The notes: generated by a model not told the origin, from the letters alone. DNA of 64,000 bases from UBA5336 sp039815055 (GCA_039815055.1 JBCCAA010000002.1:1-64000); one strand, 5' to 3'. Counted from the first letter of the stretch, positions 9,301 to 16,913 are shown. Translations and numbers: made by a program.

Positions 9301-9472
9301 CCCGCCTTGCGATTTCAACCAGTTCGCGCCCCCGCCGAACGGTTGCACCGCGTTGGGCGTTGTTGAGCGGCGCGAGTTCCATAAGGCTCGCCACGTGGGC
9401 TTCTTCGTCGGCAAACTTCAAACCGTCGAGGCGATCCCAATCAAGCCTGTCGAAAGTGGCGGCGTCGGCCAT
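6335..9472 (-). CDS. putA: Bifunctional proline dehydrogenase / L-glutamate-5-semialdehyde dehydrogenase PutA
   Basis: Oxidises proline to glutamate in two steps at the cytoplasmic membrane, feeding electrons to quinone and NAD. At 1045 residues it has the FAD-binding TIM-barrel proline dehydrogenase half (for example VRLVKGAYWD and the SGISVKLSALHPRYD block) followed by the aldehyde dehydrogenase half with the catalytic Cys in AGQRCSA and the Glu in IAETGG. The N-terminal ribbon-helix-helix DNA-binding domain of the 1320-residue enterobacterial protein is absent, so this is a catalytic-only form that does not repress its own gene. The C-terminus ends soon after the dehydrogenase domain. Confidence 0.95.
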   Translation of the reverse strand: MADAATFDRLDWDRLDGLKFADEEAHVASLMELAPLNNAQRGATVRRGRELVEIARRAGRKKGMMESFLEEFGLSNSEGLALMCLAEALLRVPDAETRDELIAEKIRSGDWASHKGRSDSWLVNASTWGLMLTGKVIGAPKSASSGPANFMSSLVRESGEPVIRAAMMQAMRIMGEQFVLGRSAGEALKRGARIVKAGEAANFSFDMLGEGARTRADAERYFTAYQAAIESVAEAGNPALPPEASSGISVKLSALHPRYDALHEARVMDELYPRLLRLARQAAAANINFCLDAEEADRLVISLKLLERLTGESELAGWTGLGLAVQAYQKRALAVIDRVIQLARRTDTRLMVRLVKGAYWDTEIKHAQEMGFPNFPVFTTKPGTDLSYLACAKRMLDAAPDIYPQFATHNAHSFAAIEDMAAAAGHPAFEFQRLHGMGEALFAAAEAGPRVRVYAPVGRHEDLLPYLVRRLLENGANTSFVNAFLDDDVPVEHVVDDPIAQLEVGPRRHPKIPTPPRLFGAERRNSAGLDLSQADTRAGLEKAIGDLTAGPALTGGPMISGTLRTGADQQQRVPFETETVLGAMADTKQAEIALAFEVAARAQPDWDAKGGASRGAVLRAMGDVLEDATLRLVAVMARETGKTFQDGIDEVREAVDFCRYYAARAEAEFQTPERLPGPSGETNHLSLHGRGVFACISPWNFPLAIFTGQIAAALAAGNTVVAKPAEQSPMIALEAVKLFQKAGLPVEVLHLLPGPGETVGAAVLQAPQLAGVAFTGGTSTAKTINRTLAGRDGPIVPLIAETGGLNAMFVDTTALREQVIDDVIRSAFGSAGQRCSALRLIFLPDDTADMLIEGLTGAMDELVMGDPGLADTDVGPVIDGDARGVLDAHLKTMSQQANLLKRANADDLARTGHGFAPTLIELNSLDQIDHEVFGPVLHLVRYDPDDIEAVGAALSAKGYGLTLGIHSRLESFWRAVRAAVPVGNTYINRSTIGAVVGVQPFGGEGLSGTGPKAGGPHYLHRFATERTLTNNISAQGGDPELLSLT

Positions 9473-9571
9473 GGTACAACTCCCTGCTGACGATCACTCT
9501 GCTCGCGTTGGGGGCTTGCTTCAAGCCAAATAGCTGACTAGGCCGGGGTTAGTTGCGCGCTGGGAGCCGAC

Positions 9572-10663
9572 ATGAAAATCATGCTCATCACTGATGCCTG
9601 GGACCCGCAGGTCAACGGCGTGGTGCGCACCATGAAGCGTGTGGTCGCAGAGACCCGTGAGATGGGCCATGATTGGGAGATCGTCTCGCCCGCCGACGGG
9701 TTTCCCACCATCCCCCTGCCAACCTATAGCGAGATCAAACTGGCCCTGTTTGCGGGCCGGAAAATCGAAGAGCGATTCCACGAGTATGAGCCTGATGCGG
9801 TGCACATTGTCACCGAAGGCACGCTTGGCATGGCGGGTCGGTCCATGTGCATTCGTCTGAAGCACCCTTTTTCCACCGCCTACCATACCCGGTTTCCGGA
9901 GTACGTTTCTGCCCGCCTGCCGGTGCCAATCAGTTGGGGCTACAAGTTCGTGCGCTGGTTCCACAAGTATTCTGGTATCGTCATGGTGCCCACGCCCTCC
10001 ATGGTGGAAGAGTTGAATGCACAGGGTTTCAAGAAAACCAAGGCCTGGTCGCGCGGTGTCGACACCGTCTTGTTCCATCCAAGACATCGCGCCGAGGAAG
10101 GCACAGAAGGCGACCCGTTTGCTGGCCTGAAGCGGCCTGTTTTCATAAATGTTGGCCGGGTTGCGGTGGAAAAGAACATTGAGACTTTTCTGGAGTTCGA
10201 CTTGCCGGGCAGCAAGGTTGTGGTTGGCGATGGACCCCAGCTTGAAGAACTGAAGAAAAAATACCCGGAAGTCACATTCACGGGCGCGAAATTCGGAGAC
10301 GAGCTTTCAGCCTGCTTCGCCAGCGCCGACGTGTTCGTCTTCCCGAGCCTGACCGACACGTTTGGACTGGTGGTCCTGGAAGCCATGGCGTCCGGAACGC
10401 CTGTCGCTGCCTACAATGCCACGGGCCCAAGAGACGTTATTCCGGGCTCAGGCGCAGGCGTGACGGTCGATGTTGGCGGCGATCTCGCCAAGGCGTCGAT
10501 CGAATGTCTCGACCTGTCCAGGGACCGTTGCCGCGAATATGCTGAAGAGTTCTCCTGGCGCAGGTGCGCCGAGGAATTCATCGAGAATCTCCAGCCCCTG
10601 CCCCCCCCTGAACGCAAACGCTTTTGGCAACGCATCCGACTGCGACGACGCAAATCGGTTTAG
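9572..10663 (+). CDS. Glycosyltransferase family 4 protein (MgtA/SqdX-like)
   Basis: A 363-residue GT-B glycosyltransferase. The N-terminal acceptor domain begins MKIMLITDAWDPQVNGVVRT, a start typical of the MgtA/SqdX type, and the donor domain carries NVGRVAVEKN and SLTDTFGLVVLEAMASGTPV. In the family's EX7E donor motif the first Glu appears as Asp (TDTFG), a substitution often tolerated. Relatives transfer mannose, glucose or sulfoquinovose to diacylglycerol, so a glycolipid product at the membrane is plausible and would matter under phosphate limitation; the convergent neighbour is a phosphate-binding-like lipoprotein. The stop overlaps that neighbour by four bases. Confidence 0.8.
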   Translation: MKIMLITDAWDPQVNGVVRTMKRVVAETREMGHDWEIVSPADGFPTIPLPTYSEIKLALFAGRKIEERFHEYEPDAVHIVTEGTLGMAGRSMCIRLKHPFSTAYHTRFPEYVSARLPVPISWGYKFVRWFHKYSGIVMVPTPSMVEELNAQGFKKTKAWSRGVDTVLFHPRHRAEEGTEGDPFAGLKRPVFINVGRVAVEKNIETFLEFDLPGSKVVVGDGPQLEELKKKYPEVTFTGAKFGDELSACFASADVFVFPSLTDTFGLVVLEAMASGTPVAAYNATGPRDVIPGSGAGVTVDVGGDLAKASIECLDLSRDRCREYAEEFSWRRCAEEFIENLQPLPPPERKRFWQRIRLRRRKSV

Positions 10664-11745
10664 CTCGCGCCCGATATCGTCTCCAGATCCAGGGCTTGTT
10701 GGCGAACGTTCGCGCGTTCTTGTGGCGTTAGCGGGATCAGCCCTTTTTCCGATAGAAATCCGGTGGGTCCCCAGGAGTCTTCTGTTGTAAATGCATCGAT
10801 GAATTCGATGAGCCCTGGCACAAGTGGCACGTTCTGCTTCTTCACATAGAAATACATGGAGCGAGACACCTTGTACTCATCGGTGGCAATCGCCTCGAAA
10901 GTCGGATCGATACCGCCCACGCTGGCCGCTTTCACCCGGTCACCATTTTGTTCCATGAAGGAAAAGCCGAGCACGCCCATGGCATTGGGGTTCTTGATCA
11001 AGGTCTGGATGATTTGTGTGTCGTTCTCACCCGCATCGATCCAGGCGCCATCTGTTCGCAGCGTGTGCGCCCTGTCATCGAAAGCATCACCATCAGAGGC
11101 CATGAGCGCAGCCAATTGTGGAACCTCTTCTGCGCCCCCTTCCATCGCGATCTCTACAAAGGCGTCGCGAGTGCCCGACGTGGGCGGAGGGCCATAAACC
11201 AGTATTTCAGCGTCCGGCAGGTTTGGTGAAATGTCAGACCAGCGATCATTTGGATTGTCCTGCCAACCCCCATCTCCATCGGGTAGTTCGGCCGCGAGTG
11301 CGAGATAGATGTCGCGTTTGGTCAGCTCAAACACCGGCCCTTCTTTAGCATTGCCGAGCACGATGCCGTCATAGCCGATCTTTATCCGGACAATCTCGGT
11401 CACGCCGTTGCCGGCACACAAGTCAAACTCGGACGGCTTGATTGATCGAGACGCGTTTGAAATGGATGGTTGGTTCGGCCCCACGCCCTGGCAAAAGGCT
11501 TCAAAACCGCCGCCAGTTCCGGTCGTTTCAACAATCGGCGTGGAAAAGCGGGTCGAGGCGCCAAAGTGCTCCGCCACGGTGGTTGAAAAGGGTGAAACCG
11601 TCGACGAACCGACGATCCGAATACGGTCAGCCTGGCCCAGCGGCGGTGGCGGGGGAACGTCCTCGCCATCAAAGCGCGAAAGACCGCCATCGCCGCACGC
11701 GACAAGACCGCAGGCTGCGATTGCAAGGACAAGTCGCCTCAACAT
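10660..11745 (-). CDS. PstS-like phosphate-binding lipoprotein
   Basis: About 361 residues. The signal peptide ends in the lipobox LVAC (Cys near residue 17), followed by a Pro run (VPPPPPLGQ) as a flexible spacer. The mature part has RIRIVGSSTVSPF, TTGTGGGFEAFC and GPPPTSGTRDAF, which are the phosphate-ligand loops of PstS-type substrate-binding proteins. It should bind inorganic phosphate at the outer face of the inner membrane. pstC, pstA and pstB are not adjacent, so it is an orphan here and could serve a transporter elsewhere or act in sensing. ATG 11745 is preferred to TTG 11751. Confidence 0.85.
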   Translation of the reverse strand: MLRRLVLAIAACGLVACGDGGLSRFDGEDVPPPPPLGQADRIRIVGSSTVSPFSTTVAEHFGASTRFSTPIVETTGTGGGFEAFCQGVGPNQPSISNASRSIKPSEFDLCAGNGVTEIVRIKIGYDGIVLGNAKEGPVFELTKRDIYLALAAELPDGDGGWQDNPNDRWSDISPNLPDAEILVYGPPPTSGTRDAFVEIAMEGGAEEVPQLAALMASDGDAFDDRAHTLRTDGAWIDAGENDTQIIQTLIKNPNAMGVLGFSFMEQNGDRVKAASVGGIDPTFEAIATDEYKVSRSMYFYVKKQNVPLVPGLIEFIDAFTTEDSWGPTGFLSEKGLIPLTPQERANVRQQALDLETISGAS

Positions 11746-11887
11746 GACCAAACTCTCAGTGTCTGCTTGACGTTTCGAGTAGTCGCCCAGTGTGACACCC
11801 GCAAGACGAAACTGAATTTTTTACGCCCTAATGCCTTGCCCGCACAGGGTGAAAACCGTATATCCGCACCCACATCGGCGGACATCC

Positions 11888-11963
11888 CAGCGGGAGCTAT
11901 TCCCCTGCGGCACTAACGCCAGTCACAGCTTGGGCACCAATAGCCCAATGTCACTGGAGTTAG
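11888..11963 (+). promoter_or_regulatory. Structured leader of the ornithine decarboxylase gene, hides the ribosome binding site
   Basis: Two hairpins. The first (11888-11907) has seven base pairs with one bulged C and loop GCTAT. The second is large: arms CTAACGCCAGTCACA (11913-11927) and TGTCACTGGAGTTAG (11949-11963) pair with only two mismatches, and after a two-base bulge an inner stem TTGGGC/GCCCAA closes a seven-base loop. The ribosome binding site GGAG (11956-11959), seven bases before the ATG, lies inside the right arm and would be masked. A speF RNA element is known upstream of alphaproteobacterial ornithine decarboxylase genes; this may be that element or an analogue. Confidence 0.6.
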
Positions 11964-11966
11964 CGC

Positions 11967-13154
11967 ATGGCTTTTGCCCGCAGCGTCCCCGACTATATTT
12001 CTCAAGCGGAGCCAGACCGCCCAGTTTTTTGCTTTCGCCCGGATCGTCTGGACACAGCCGGGCGTTGGTTCGCTGAAAACTTCCCGGGTGATTGCTATTA
12101 TGCGGTGAAAGCCAATCCAGCGCCGCACATTCTCGATGGGCTTTGGCAAGCGGGCATCCATGGGTTTGACGTGGCCTCAATCGATGAGGTTGAGGCCGTC
12201 GCGACCAGATTCCCCGGCGCGCAACTGGCCTTCATGCACCCGGTCAAAAGCCGCACGGCGATTGCGCGGGCTTATCACGAATTTGGCGTGCGCCGGTTTG
12301 TGCTGGATTGCGAGGAAGAGCTAGAAAAGATCTGCGAGGCGACGGGCATTGCCGACGACCTCTATCTCGTGGTTCGCATTGGCGTGTCGAACGACGGCGC
12401 GAGCGTTCCGCTAACGGGGAAATTTGGCGCCAGTCTCGATCAGGTGCCGGACCTGCTGCGTGCCGCACGCTGGCGTTGCGACGAGCTTGGCATTTCCTTC
12501 CATGTCGGCAGCCAGTCCAATGCACCCTACGCCTGGCACACAGCCATGGCGGACGCCTCACACCTGATCACACAGGCCGCCGTTACAGTGGATGTGGTGG
12601 ATGTTGGCGGTGGCTTTCCAAGTCTCTATCCGGGCCGCGTTCCGCCGGACCTCAAAAACTACATGCACATCATCGAGCAGTCTTTCGAGACCATGATGGT
12701 GCTTGAAAACGCCGAGCTTTGGAGCGAGCCAGGCCGGGCTTTGGTTGCAGAATCAGAAAGCCTGCTTGTGCGCGTCGACGGCCTGCAAGGCGATGCGGTC
12801 TACATCAATGATGGCGGCTTCGGTGCGCTGTACGACGCCGTCCACCTTGGTTGGGATTACCCCACACGCGCGTTGAACGGTTCGGGCGAGATTGGTGGCG
12901 ACCTGCGTGCCTACACGGTGTATGGCCCAACCTGTGACAGCGCCGACCGTTTCGCCAAACCGCTGATGTTGCCCGCGAGCCTGTCCGAAGGCGATTACAT
13001 CGAGTTCGGGCACATGGGCGCCTATGGCCGCGCAATGGCCAGCCGGTTCAACGGTTATGGCGAATATGATCTGGTGACGGTGGCCGATGCCCCGTTCGAG
13101 AGCCTGTTTCAGCCGGTTTTTGCAGGCGGCACGGTCACCTCGCTAAGACTCTGA
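11967..13154 (+). CDS. Ornithine decarboxylase-like PLP enzyme (fold type III)
   Basis: Decarboxylates ornithine (possibly also lysine or diaminopimelate) with pyridoxal phosphate, making putrescine for polyamine synthesis. The 395-residue protein has the PLP Lys in YYAVKANP (K48), HVGSQS and DVGGGFPS in the barrel, EPGRALVAE for phosphate binding, and the active-site GPTCDSAD (Cys323) of the alanine racemase-like C-terminal domain. The GPTCDSAD form with a short total length fits the eukaryotic-type ornithine/lysine decarboxylases common in alphaproteobacteria. The leader upstream suggests translation control. The 3' end overlaps the convergent murI by 46 bases. Confidence 0.85.
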   Translation: MAFARSVPDYISQAEPDRPVFCFRPDRLDTAGRWFAENFPGDCYYAVKANPAPHILDGLWQAGIHGFDVASIDEVEAVATRFPGAQLAFMHPVKSRTAIARAYHEFGVRRFVLDCEEELEKICEATGIADDLYLVVRIGVSNDGASVPLTGKFGASLDQVPDLLRAARWRCDELGISFHVGSQSNAPYAWHTAMADASHLITQAAVTVDVVDVGGGFPSLYPGRVPPDLKNYMHIIEQSFETMMVLENAELWSEPGRALVAESESLLVRVDGLQGDAVYINDGGFGALYDAVHLGWDYPTRALNGSGEIGGDLRAYTVYGPTCDSADRFAKPLMLPASLSEGDYIEFGHMGAYGRAMASRFNGYGEYDLVTVADAPFESLFQPVFAGGTVTSLRL

Positions 13155-13957
13155 AAACCAAAACGCGCAAGCGCGTCTGCCAGCTGTGGCTCCTCATCAC
13201 CGCGTGACGTGCGCCAGGCACCAATGTCTGCGTGCAGAGCGCCGGGCGCCGGTGTCTCGGACAAGACTTTTAGCGTCTGGCGGGCAATCGCGTCGCCTGA
13301 ATCGATATAAGTGATGGGTCGCGGTGCGGCTTTTATCAATAGGTCCCGCAGCAGAGGGAAGTGCGTACAGGCCAGGACGATCGTGTCGATGTCTTCAGCG
13401 CCTGCTTGTGCGAAAAGCGGGGCCTGGGCGCCAGCCACCTGATCGACGCGGACCTCTTCTCCCGCTGCGTGGCGCTCAGCCAGTCTGACCAGCTCAACCG
13501 ATCCGTGGGTGAGCACTCGAACGCCCAAGGCATGATCTGCAATGAGGCGCGCCGTATAGGGTCGCCCCAGTGTGCCAGGCGTCGCCAACAATCCAATGGT
13601 CTTGGTCGCTGTTGCCGCCGCAGCAGGTTTGATCGCAGGCACTGTTCCAATGACGGGAATATCCAGTCGCGCGCGTACCGCATCCAGAGCCAATGTGCTG
13701 GCAGTGTTGCAGGCAATCACGAAAATGTCTGGCCGGGTGGCCGCCACCAGGGCCTCAGCCACGTCCGGCACTCGCACTGAGAGCGCCGCATCGGACTTGT
13801 CACCATAGGGGAAAAAGCCGGTATCAGCGGCATACCCGATATTGAGGCCGGGCGCCTGCACCTTCAATGCCGACAGGATGGTGATCCCGCCAATGCCGGA
13901 ATCGAACACAATGACCCGTTGGGCCGGGAGCGGCGTCGAAGGGGGCGCGGTGTCCAT
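13109..13957 (-). CDS. murI: Glutamate racemase
   Basis: Converts L- to D-glutamate for peptidoglycan, without cofactor. The 282-residue protein shows the two catalytic Cys motifs, IACNTAST and LACTHFPLL, and the N-terminal VFDSGIGG that marks the family. Its last 15 codons overlap the end of the convergent decarboxylase gene, and the C-terminal tail beyond the conserved core is therefore likely to be free to vary. No other cell-wall gene is adjacent. Confidence 0.93.
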   Translation of the reverse strand: MDTAPPSTPLPAQRVIVFDSGIGGITILSALKVQAPGLNIGYAADTGFFPYGDKSDAALSVRVPDVAEALVAATRPDIFVIACNTASTLALDAVRARLDIPVIGTVPAIKPAAAATATKTIGLLATPGTLGRPYTARLIADHALGVRVLTHGSVELVRLAERHAAGEEVRVDQVAGAQAPLFAQAGAEDIDTIVLACTHFPLLRDLLIKAAPRPITYIDSGDAIARQTLKVLSETPAPGALHADIGAWRTSRGDEEPQLADALARFGFQSLSEVTVPPAKTG

Positions 13958-14023
13958 TGGAGCCTCTTAGCGGCGGTTCAGGCCAGGTCAAAGGCGACGC
14001 AACACAACGCAATTGCAAAATTT

Positions 14024-14042
14024 AATTGTGCAGCGCACAATT
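14024..14042. promoter_or_regulatory. Perfect dyad, candidate operator
   Basis: AATTGTGC (14024-14031) and GCACAATT (14035-14042) are perfect inverted arms around AGC. A -10-like TATGCT begins two bases after (14044-14049), so a bound repressor would block this promoter. The core TGC-N3-GCA resembles the PhaR site described for polyhydroxybutyrate granule genes (CTGC-N3/4-GCAG). The downstream gene has a helical, granule-protein-like N-terminal half, which makes the idea worth testing. Confidence 0.5.
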
Positions 14043-14078
14043 TTATGCTATCAACTAACAAATTCTGGAGGTTCCACC

Positions 14079-14756
14079 ATGTCGACCGGTCCCATGTTTT
14101 CTCCGTTTGCCGCTTATGGCGTGTTTGCAAAGGTGATGGTGGATCAAACGCTCGCCGCCCAGAAGCAAATGACTGAGGGGCTGGAGCGGTTCGCCAAGTC
14201 GGACGGTAAACCGATGACTTGGTATAGCGTCGATATTCCGATGCCGAACACAGAGTATTTTTTCGACGAAGAGCTACTGCGCGAGCGGTTTCATAAACTT
14301 TCGGACTCGAACCTGCGCAATTGGGAATACGCTGCGGAATTGCTCCAAGCCCTTCCCGCCTGGGCTGCCTGGCCAACCAAGGTTCCAGGCTCGGTGATGA
14401 CCGACGTGTTCGACCGCATGCGCCGCGCCCGACACAATTTCATGCCGGCCAATGATGCGTGGAAGACAGCGACCGAAAATTTCTCGCCCGCAGCTTTCTG
14501 GGCAAAGGCCCAGAAGGGCCCAACGCTTTTGGACTCGCCCGAGGGCACACCCGATGATCTCACCGAGATTAAGGGCATCGGCGCAAAGCTGTCTGCAGCG
14601 CTGAACGATCTCGGCGTCTATCACTTCCACCAGATCGCAAGCTGGACGGAAGACGACGGCGAATGGATCGGCGACCAGCTCGCCTTCAAGGGCCGCGTGG
14701 CACGCGAAGACTGGGTCGCCCAGGCCAAGGCGATGATCGGTGAAGCCGCAGCTTGA
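14079..14756 (+). CDS. Helix-hairpin-helix domain protein with helical N-terminal half
   Basis: GGAGG at 14067-14071 sets the start at ATG 14079, giving 225 residues. Residues 1-130 are largely helical with a phasin-like feel (FAAYGVFAKVMVDQTLAAQKQM) but no firm family match. Residues 159-225 (DDLTEIKGIGAKL and on) form a tandem helix-hairpin-helix domain like that found at the C-terminus of some alphaproteobacterial proteins, including certain NuoE forms; it is annotated as nuclease-like but has no visible nuclease centre. It may bind DNA and attach it to a granule or other partner. The dyad upstream suggests repression. Confidence 0.7.
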   Translation: MSTGPMFSPFAAYGVFAKVMVDQTLAAQKQMTEGLERFAKSDGKPMTWYSVDIPMPNTEYFFDEELLRERFHKLSDSNLRNWEYAAELLQALPAWAAWPTKVPGSVMTDVFDRMRRARHNFMPANDAWKTATENFSPAAFWAKAQKGPTLLDSPEGTPDDLTEIKGIGAKLSAALNDLGVYHFHQIASWTEDDGEWIGDQLAFKGRVAREDWVAQAKAMIGEAAA

Positions 14757-14972
14757 TCGGCAATACGCGCCTGTCGCTTCAGAAGTTCAGGGGTGATACC
14801 GTTCATTGCCTCATAGCCCTGAGCGCGACCCATGTGAGGGCGTCTGCCCGATACGACATCAAACAAACAATGGTGGAGGGGAGAGGATATTCCTCGAACC
14901 GACAAAGCGGCGACTGCGGCTCGGGCGGTCAGCCCGCCCCGCCGGAGGGCCATCGGCCCAAGAGGCATAAAA

Positions 14973-15049
14973 TGGTGGGCCCGGCAGGACTTGAACCCGC
15001 GACCAAACCGTTATGAGCGGTCCGCTCTAACCACCTGAGCTACAGGCCC
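14973..15049 (-). tRNA. tRNA-Ile(CAT), Ile2 type
   Basis: On the minus strand the acceptor stem GGGCCTG pairs with CGGGCCC (one G-U pair), followed by A and an encoded CCA (14973-14975). The anticodon loop CTCATAA gives anticodon CAT. The variable and T-arm run (TTGGTCGC then GGTTCAAGTCC) matches the Ile2 tRNA whose C34 is changed to lysidine by TilS, rather than elongator or initiator Met. It stands alone; no other tRNA or rRNA is in the window. Confidence 0.9.
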
Positions 15050-15156
15050 TTTTGCACGCTGGCATAGCTGCCGACCGCACAGCCACGTCATGCCGCAGCC
15101 TTGAAGGCGCCGCAATAGGCCGCGTAAGTTCATCCACACACTTCGGAGGATTTCAT

Positions 15157-15951
15157 ATGTTTGGCGATCGATTTCGCGGTGCCGTTTCCGGCCTCGGACT
15201 GTTTGTTCTTGCCGCCGGGCTAACGGCTTGCGCCCCATTCGCACTTGCCCAGGAGGGGCCCGTGACCAGCCCGACCACGTCGCAGTTCCATCCCAACTCC
15301 GTTCAGCCCGAAACCACTCTGGCGATCACGGCTTCAGGCGAGGCCATGCGCGAACCGGATATCGCATTCATAACGACAGGCGTGCAAACCGAGGCCAAAA
15401 CCGCCCAGGACGCCATGGCCGAGAATCGCGTGGCCATGAACGGCGTGTTTGACGCTCTGCGCAGCGCAGGTTTGCCCGACCGGGATATCCAGACCTCAAA
15501 TTTCTCGCTTAATCCACGCTATGAGTACCCGCGCTCCAGCAGCGGGACCAACACGCGTGTGCTTATCGGTTACACCGTCTCGAACATGGTCACAGCGAAG
15601 GTCAGTGACCTTGATGATCTCGGCGAGACGCTCGACAGCCTGGTCGAGGCAGGCGGCAACACATTCAACGGCGTGCGTTTCGGTTTGGAAGATGATACGA
15701 GCGCCCGCAATGAAGCGCGCCAGGCCGCCATGGGCGAAGCGCTGGAACGCGCTGAACTTTATGCCTCAGCGGCCGGCTACCGGGTGTCGCGGATCGTCAC
15801 GATCAATGAATATGAGAGCCAGCGCGGCCCGCAGCCACAAGTCATGATGGAACGCGCCATGGCCATGGACTCGTCAGCGCCAACCCCGATTTCCGGCGGT
15901 GAGATTGGGTATTCGGTCCAGGTCAACGTCACGTTCGAACTGGTGAAATAA
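15157..15951 (+). CDS. SIMPL domain-containing periplasmic protein (DUF541)
   Basis: GGAGG ten bases before ATG 15157 fixes the start; 264 residues. The N-terminal hydrophobic stretch ends in LTAC (possible lipobox) and also has ALAQ for signal peptidase I, so either a lipoprotein or a soluble periplasmic form is possible. The body carries the SIMPL pattern (TLAITASGEAMREPDIAFI and IGYTVSNMVTAKVSDL), as in E. coli YggE, a family linked to oxidative stress defence but without a known biochemical activity. It appears monocistronic. Confidence 0.85.
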   Translation: MFGDRFRGAVSGLGLFVLAAGLTACAPFALAQEGPVTSPTTSQFHPNSVQPETTLAITASGEAMREPDIAFITTGVQTEAKTAQDAMAENRVAMNGVFDALRSAGLPDRDIQTSNFSLNPRYEYPRSSSGTNTRVLIGYTVSNMVTAKVSDLDDLGETLDSLVEAGGNTFNGVRFGLEDDTSARNEARQAAMGEALERAELYASAAGYRVSRIVTINEYESQRGPQPQVMMERAMAMDSSAPTPISGGEIGYSVQVNVTFELVK

Positions 15952-16046
15952 CCTCCAGATGAATTGTTCACCCTCAGCGCATTGATCCGGTGCGCGGCTG
16001 CCGGTTAACTATGCCCTGGTTTGCGTGACAGGGGACATTGAGCGCC

Positions 16047-16913
16047 ATGGCTGACACTCTTCCGGCAGATCAGCCGCCAGCCGGCCCGTTCCAGGCTGCG
16101 GTCGAAAGCGCGTGGTTTCGCCACTTCGTAACCGGTCTCATCGTCCTCAACGCGGTGATCCTCGGCGTCTTGACGATGAAGAGTCTGCCGCCGGAACTGC
16201 GTGCAATACTCCTGACTCTTGACCGGACGATCACATATATTTTTGCCGTCGAGATCGCGATCAAACTGGTTGTGTTCCGGCTGGATTTCTTTCGGTCCGG
16301 CTGGAATTGGTTCGATTTCTTCGTCGTTGGGATTTCGCTTTTACCTGGCGGAGATGGTCTCAGCGTGCTGCGAGCACTGCGTGTGATGCGTGTGCTTCGG
16401 CTGCTGCATATCGTGCCGATGATGAAGCGGATCACCGAAGCGCTCCTGAAGGCGCTGCCGGGCATGGGCGCCATTCTCGCAGTGCTTGGGCTGCTGACCT
16501 ATGTTTGGGCGGTAATGGCCACGAATATGTACGGCAACACCGACAATGAAGAGGTGTTGCAGTTGTTCGGTGACCTGCCTTCCAGCGCGTTTACGCTGTT
16601 CCAGGTAATGACCATGGACGGGTGGCGGTTTGAAGTCGTCCAGAAGGTGATTGATGACGGCCACCCCTATGCCTGGGTGTTCTTTCTGTCGTTCATTTTC
16701 CTGGCCAGTTTCGCAGTCCTCAACCTCTTCATCGCGCTGATCGTGGAGGCGCTTCAGGCCGAGCAGGAAGCGCTGCAGGAAGAGCAGATCGATGCACTGG
16801 AAGACGAGGCTGAAGAGGCCCACAATGAGCGAGAAGAAATTCTGGATGTCCTGCGCGACTTACGCATGGAGATGGCCGAGTTGCGCACCTTGCAGGCCCG
16901 GAAAGACGACTAA
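16047..16913 (+). CDS. Voltage-gated cation channel, NaChBac-like, with TMDGW filter
   Basis: A 288-residue single-domain six-helix channel of the bacterial NaV type that forms a homotetramer in the inner membrane. S1-S3 span about 25-100. S4 has Arg every third residue (R109, R112, R115, R118). The pore loop reads FQVMTMDGWRF with filter T189-M-D191-G-W193, where characterised NaV channels have TLESW. After S6 (LFIALIV) comes an acidic coiled coil (235-285), as in NaChBac relatives. An Asp in place of the filter Glu resembles Ca2+-selective filters such as CatSper (TxDxW). ATG 16047 is preferred to TTG 16038 on spacing from AGGGGA. Confidence 0.88.
   Translation: MADTLPADQPPAGPFQAAVESAWFRHFVTGLIVLNAVILGVLTMKSLPPELRAILLTLDRTITYIFAVEIAIKLVVFRLDFFRSGWNWFDFFVVGISLLPGGDGLSVLRALRVMRVLRLLHIVPMMKRITEALLKALPGMGAILAVLGLLTYVWAVMATNMYGNTDNEEVLQLFGDLPSSAFTLFQVMTMDGWRFEVVQKVIDDGHPYAWVFFLSFIFLASFAVLNLFIALIVEALQAEQEALQEEQIDALEDEAEEAHNEREEILDVLRDLRMEMAELRTLQARKDD

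Noticed and set aside
9513..9527. GGCTTG-CTT-CAAGCC dyad in the putA-glycosyltransferase gap as an operator
   Set aside because: Six-base arms with a three-base loop occur often by chance at this GC content and no promoter element is close enough to make it convincing.
14890..14965. Two GC-rich hairpins after the helix-hairpin-helix gene as a terminator
   Set aside because: GGGCGG/CCGCCC and GGGCC/GGCCC can pair, but neither is followed by a T-run in the sense of either flanking gene.
14621..14968. A 115-codon minus-strand open frame between the helix-hairpin-helix gene and the tRNA
   Set aside because: It overlaps the helix-hairpin-helix gene deeply and lacks a convincing start or family; the intergenic part alone (about 70 codons) is not supported.
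14973..15049. tRNA-Met for the CAT-anticodon tRNA
   Set aside because: The variable and T-arm sequence (TTGGTCGC, GGTTCAAGTCC) and acceptor stem fit Ile2, not elongator Met; initiator features (three G-C pairs in the anticodon stem, mismatch at 1-72) are absent.
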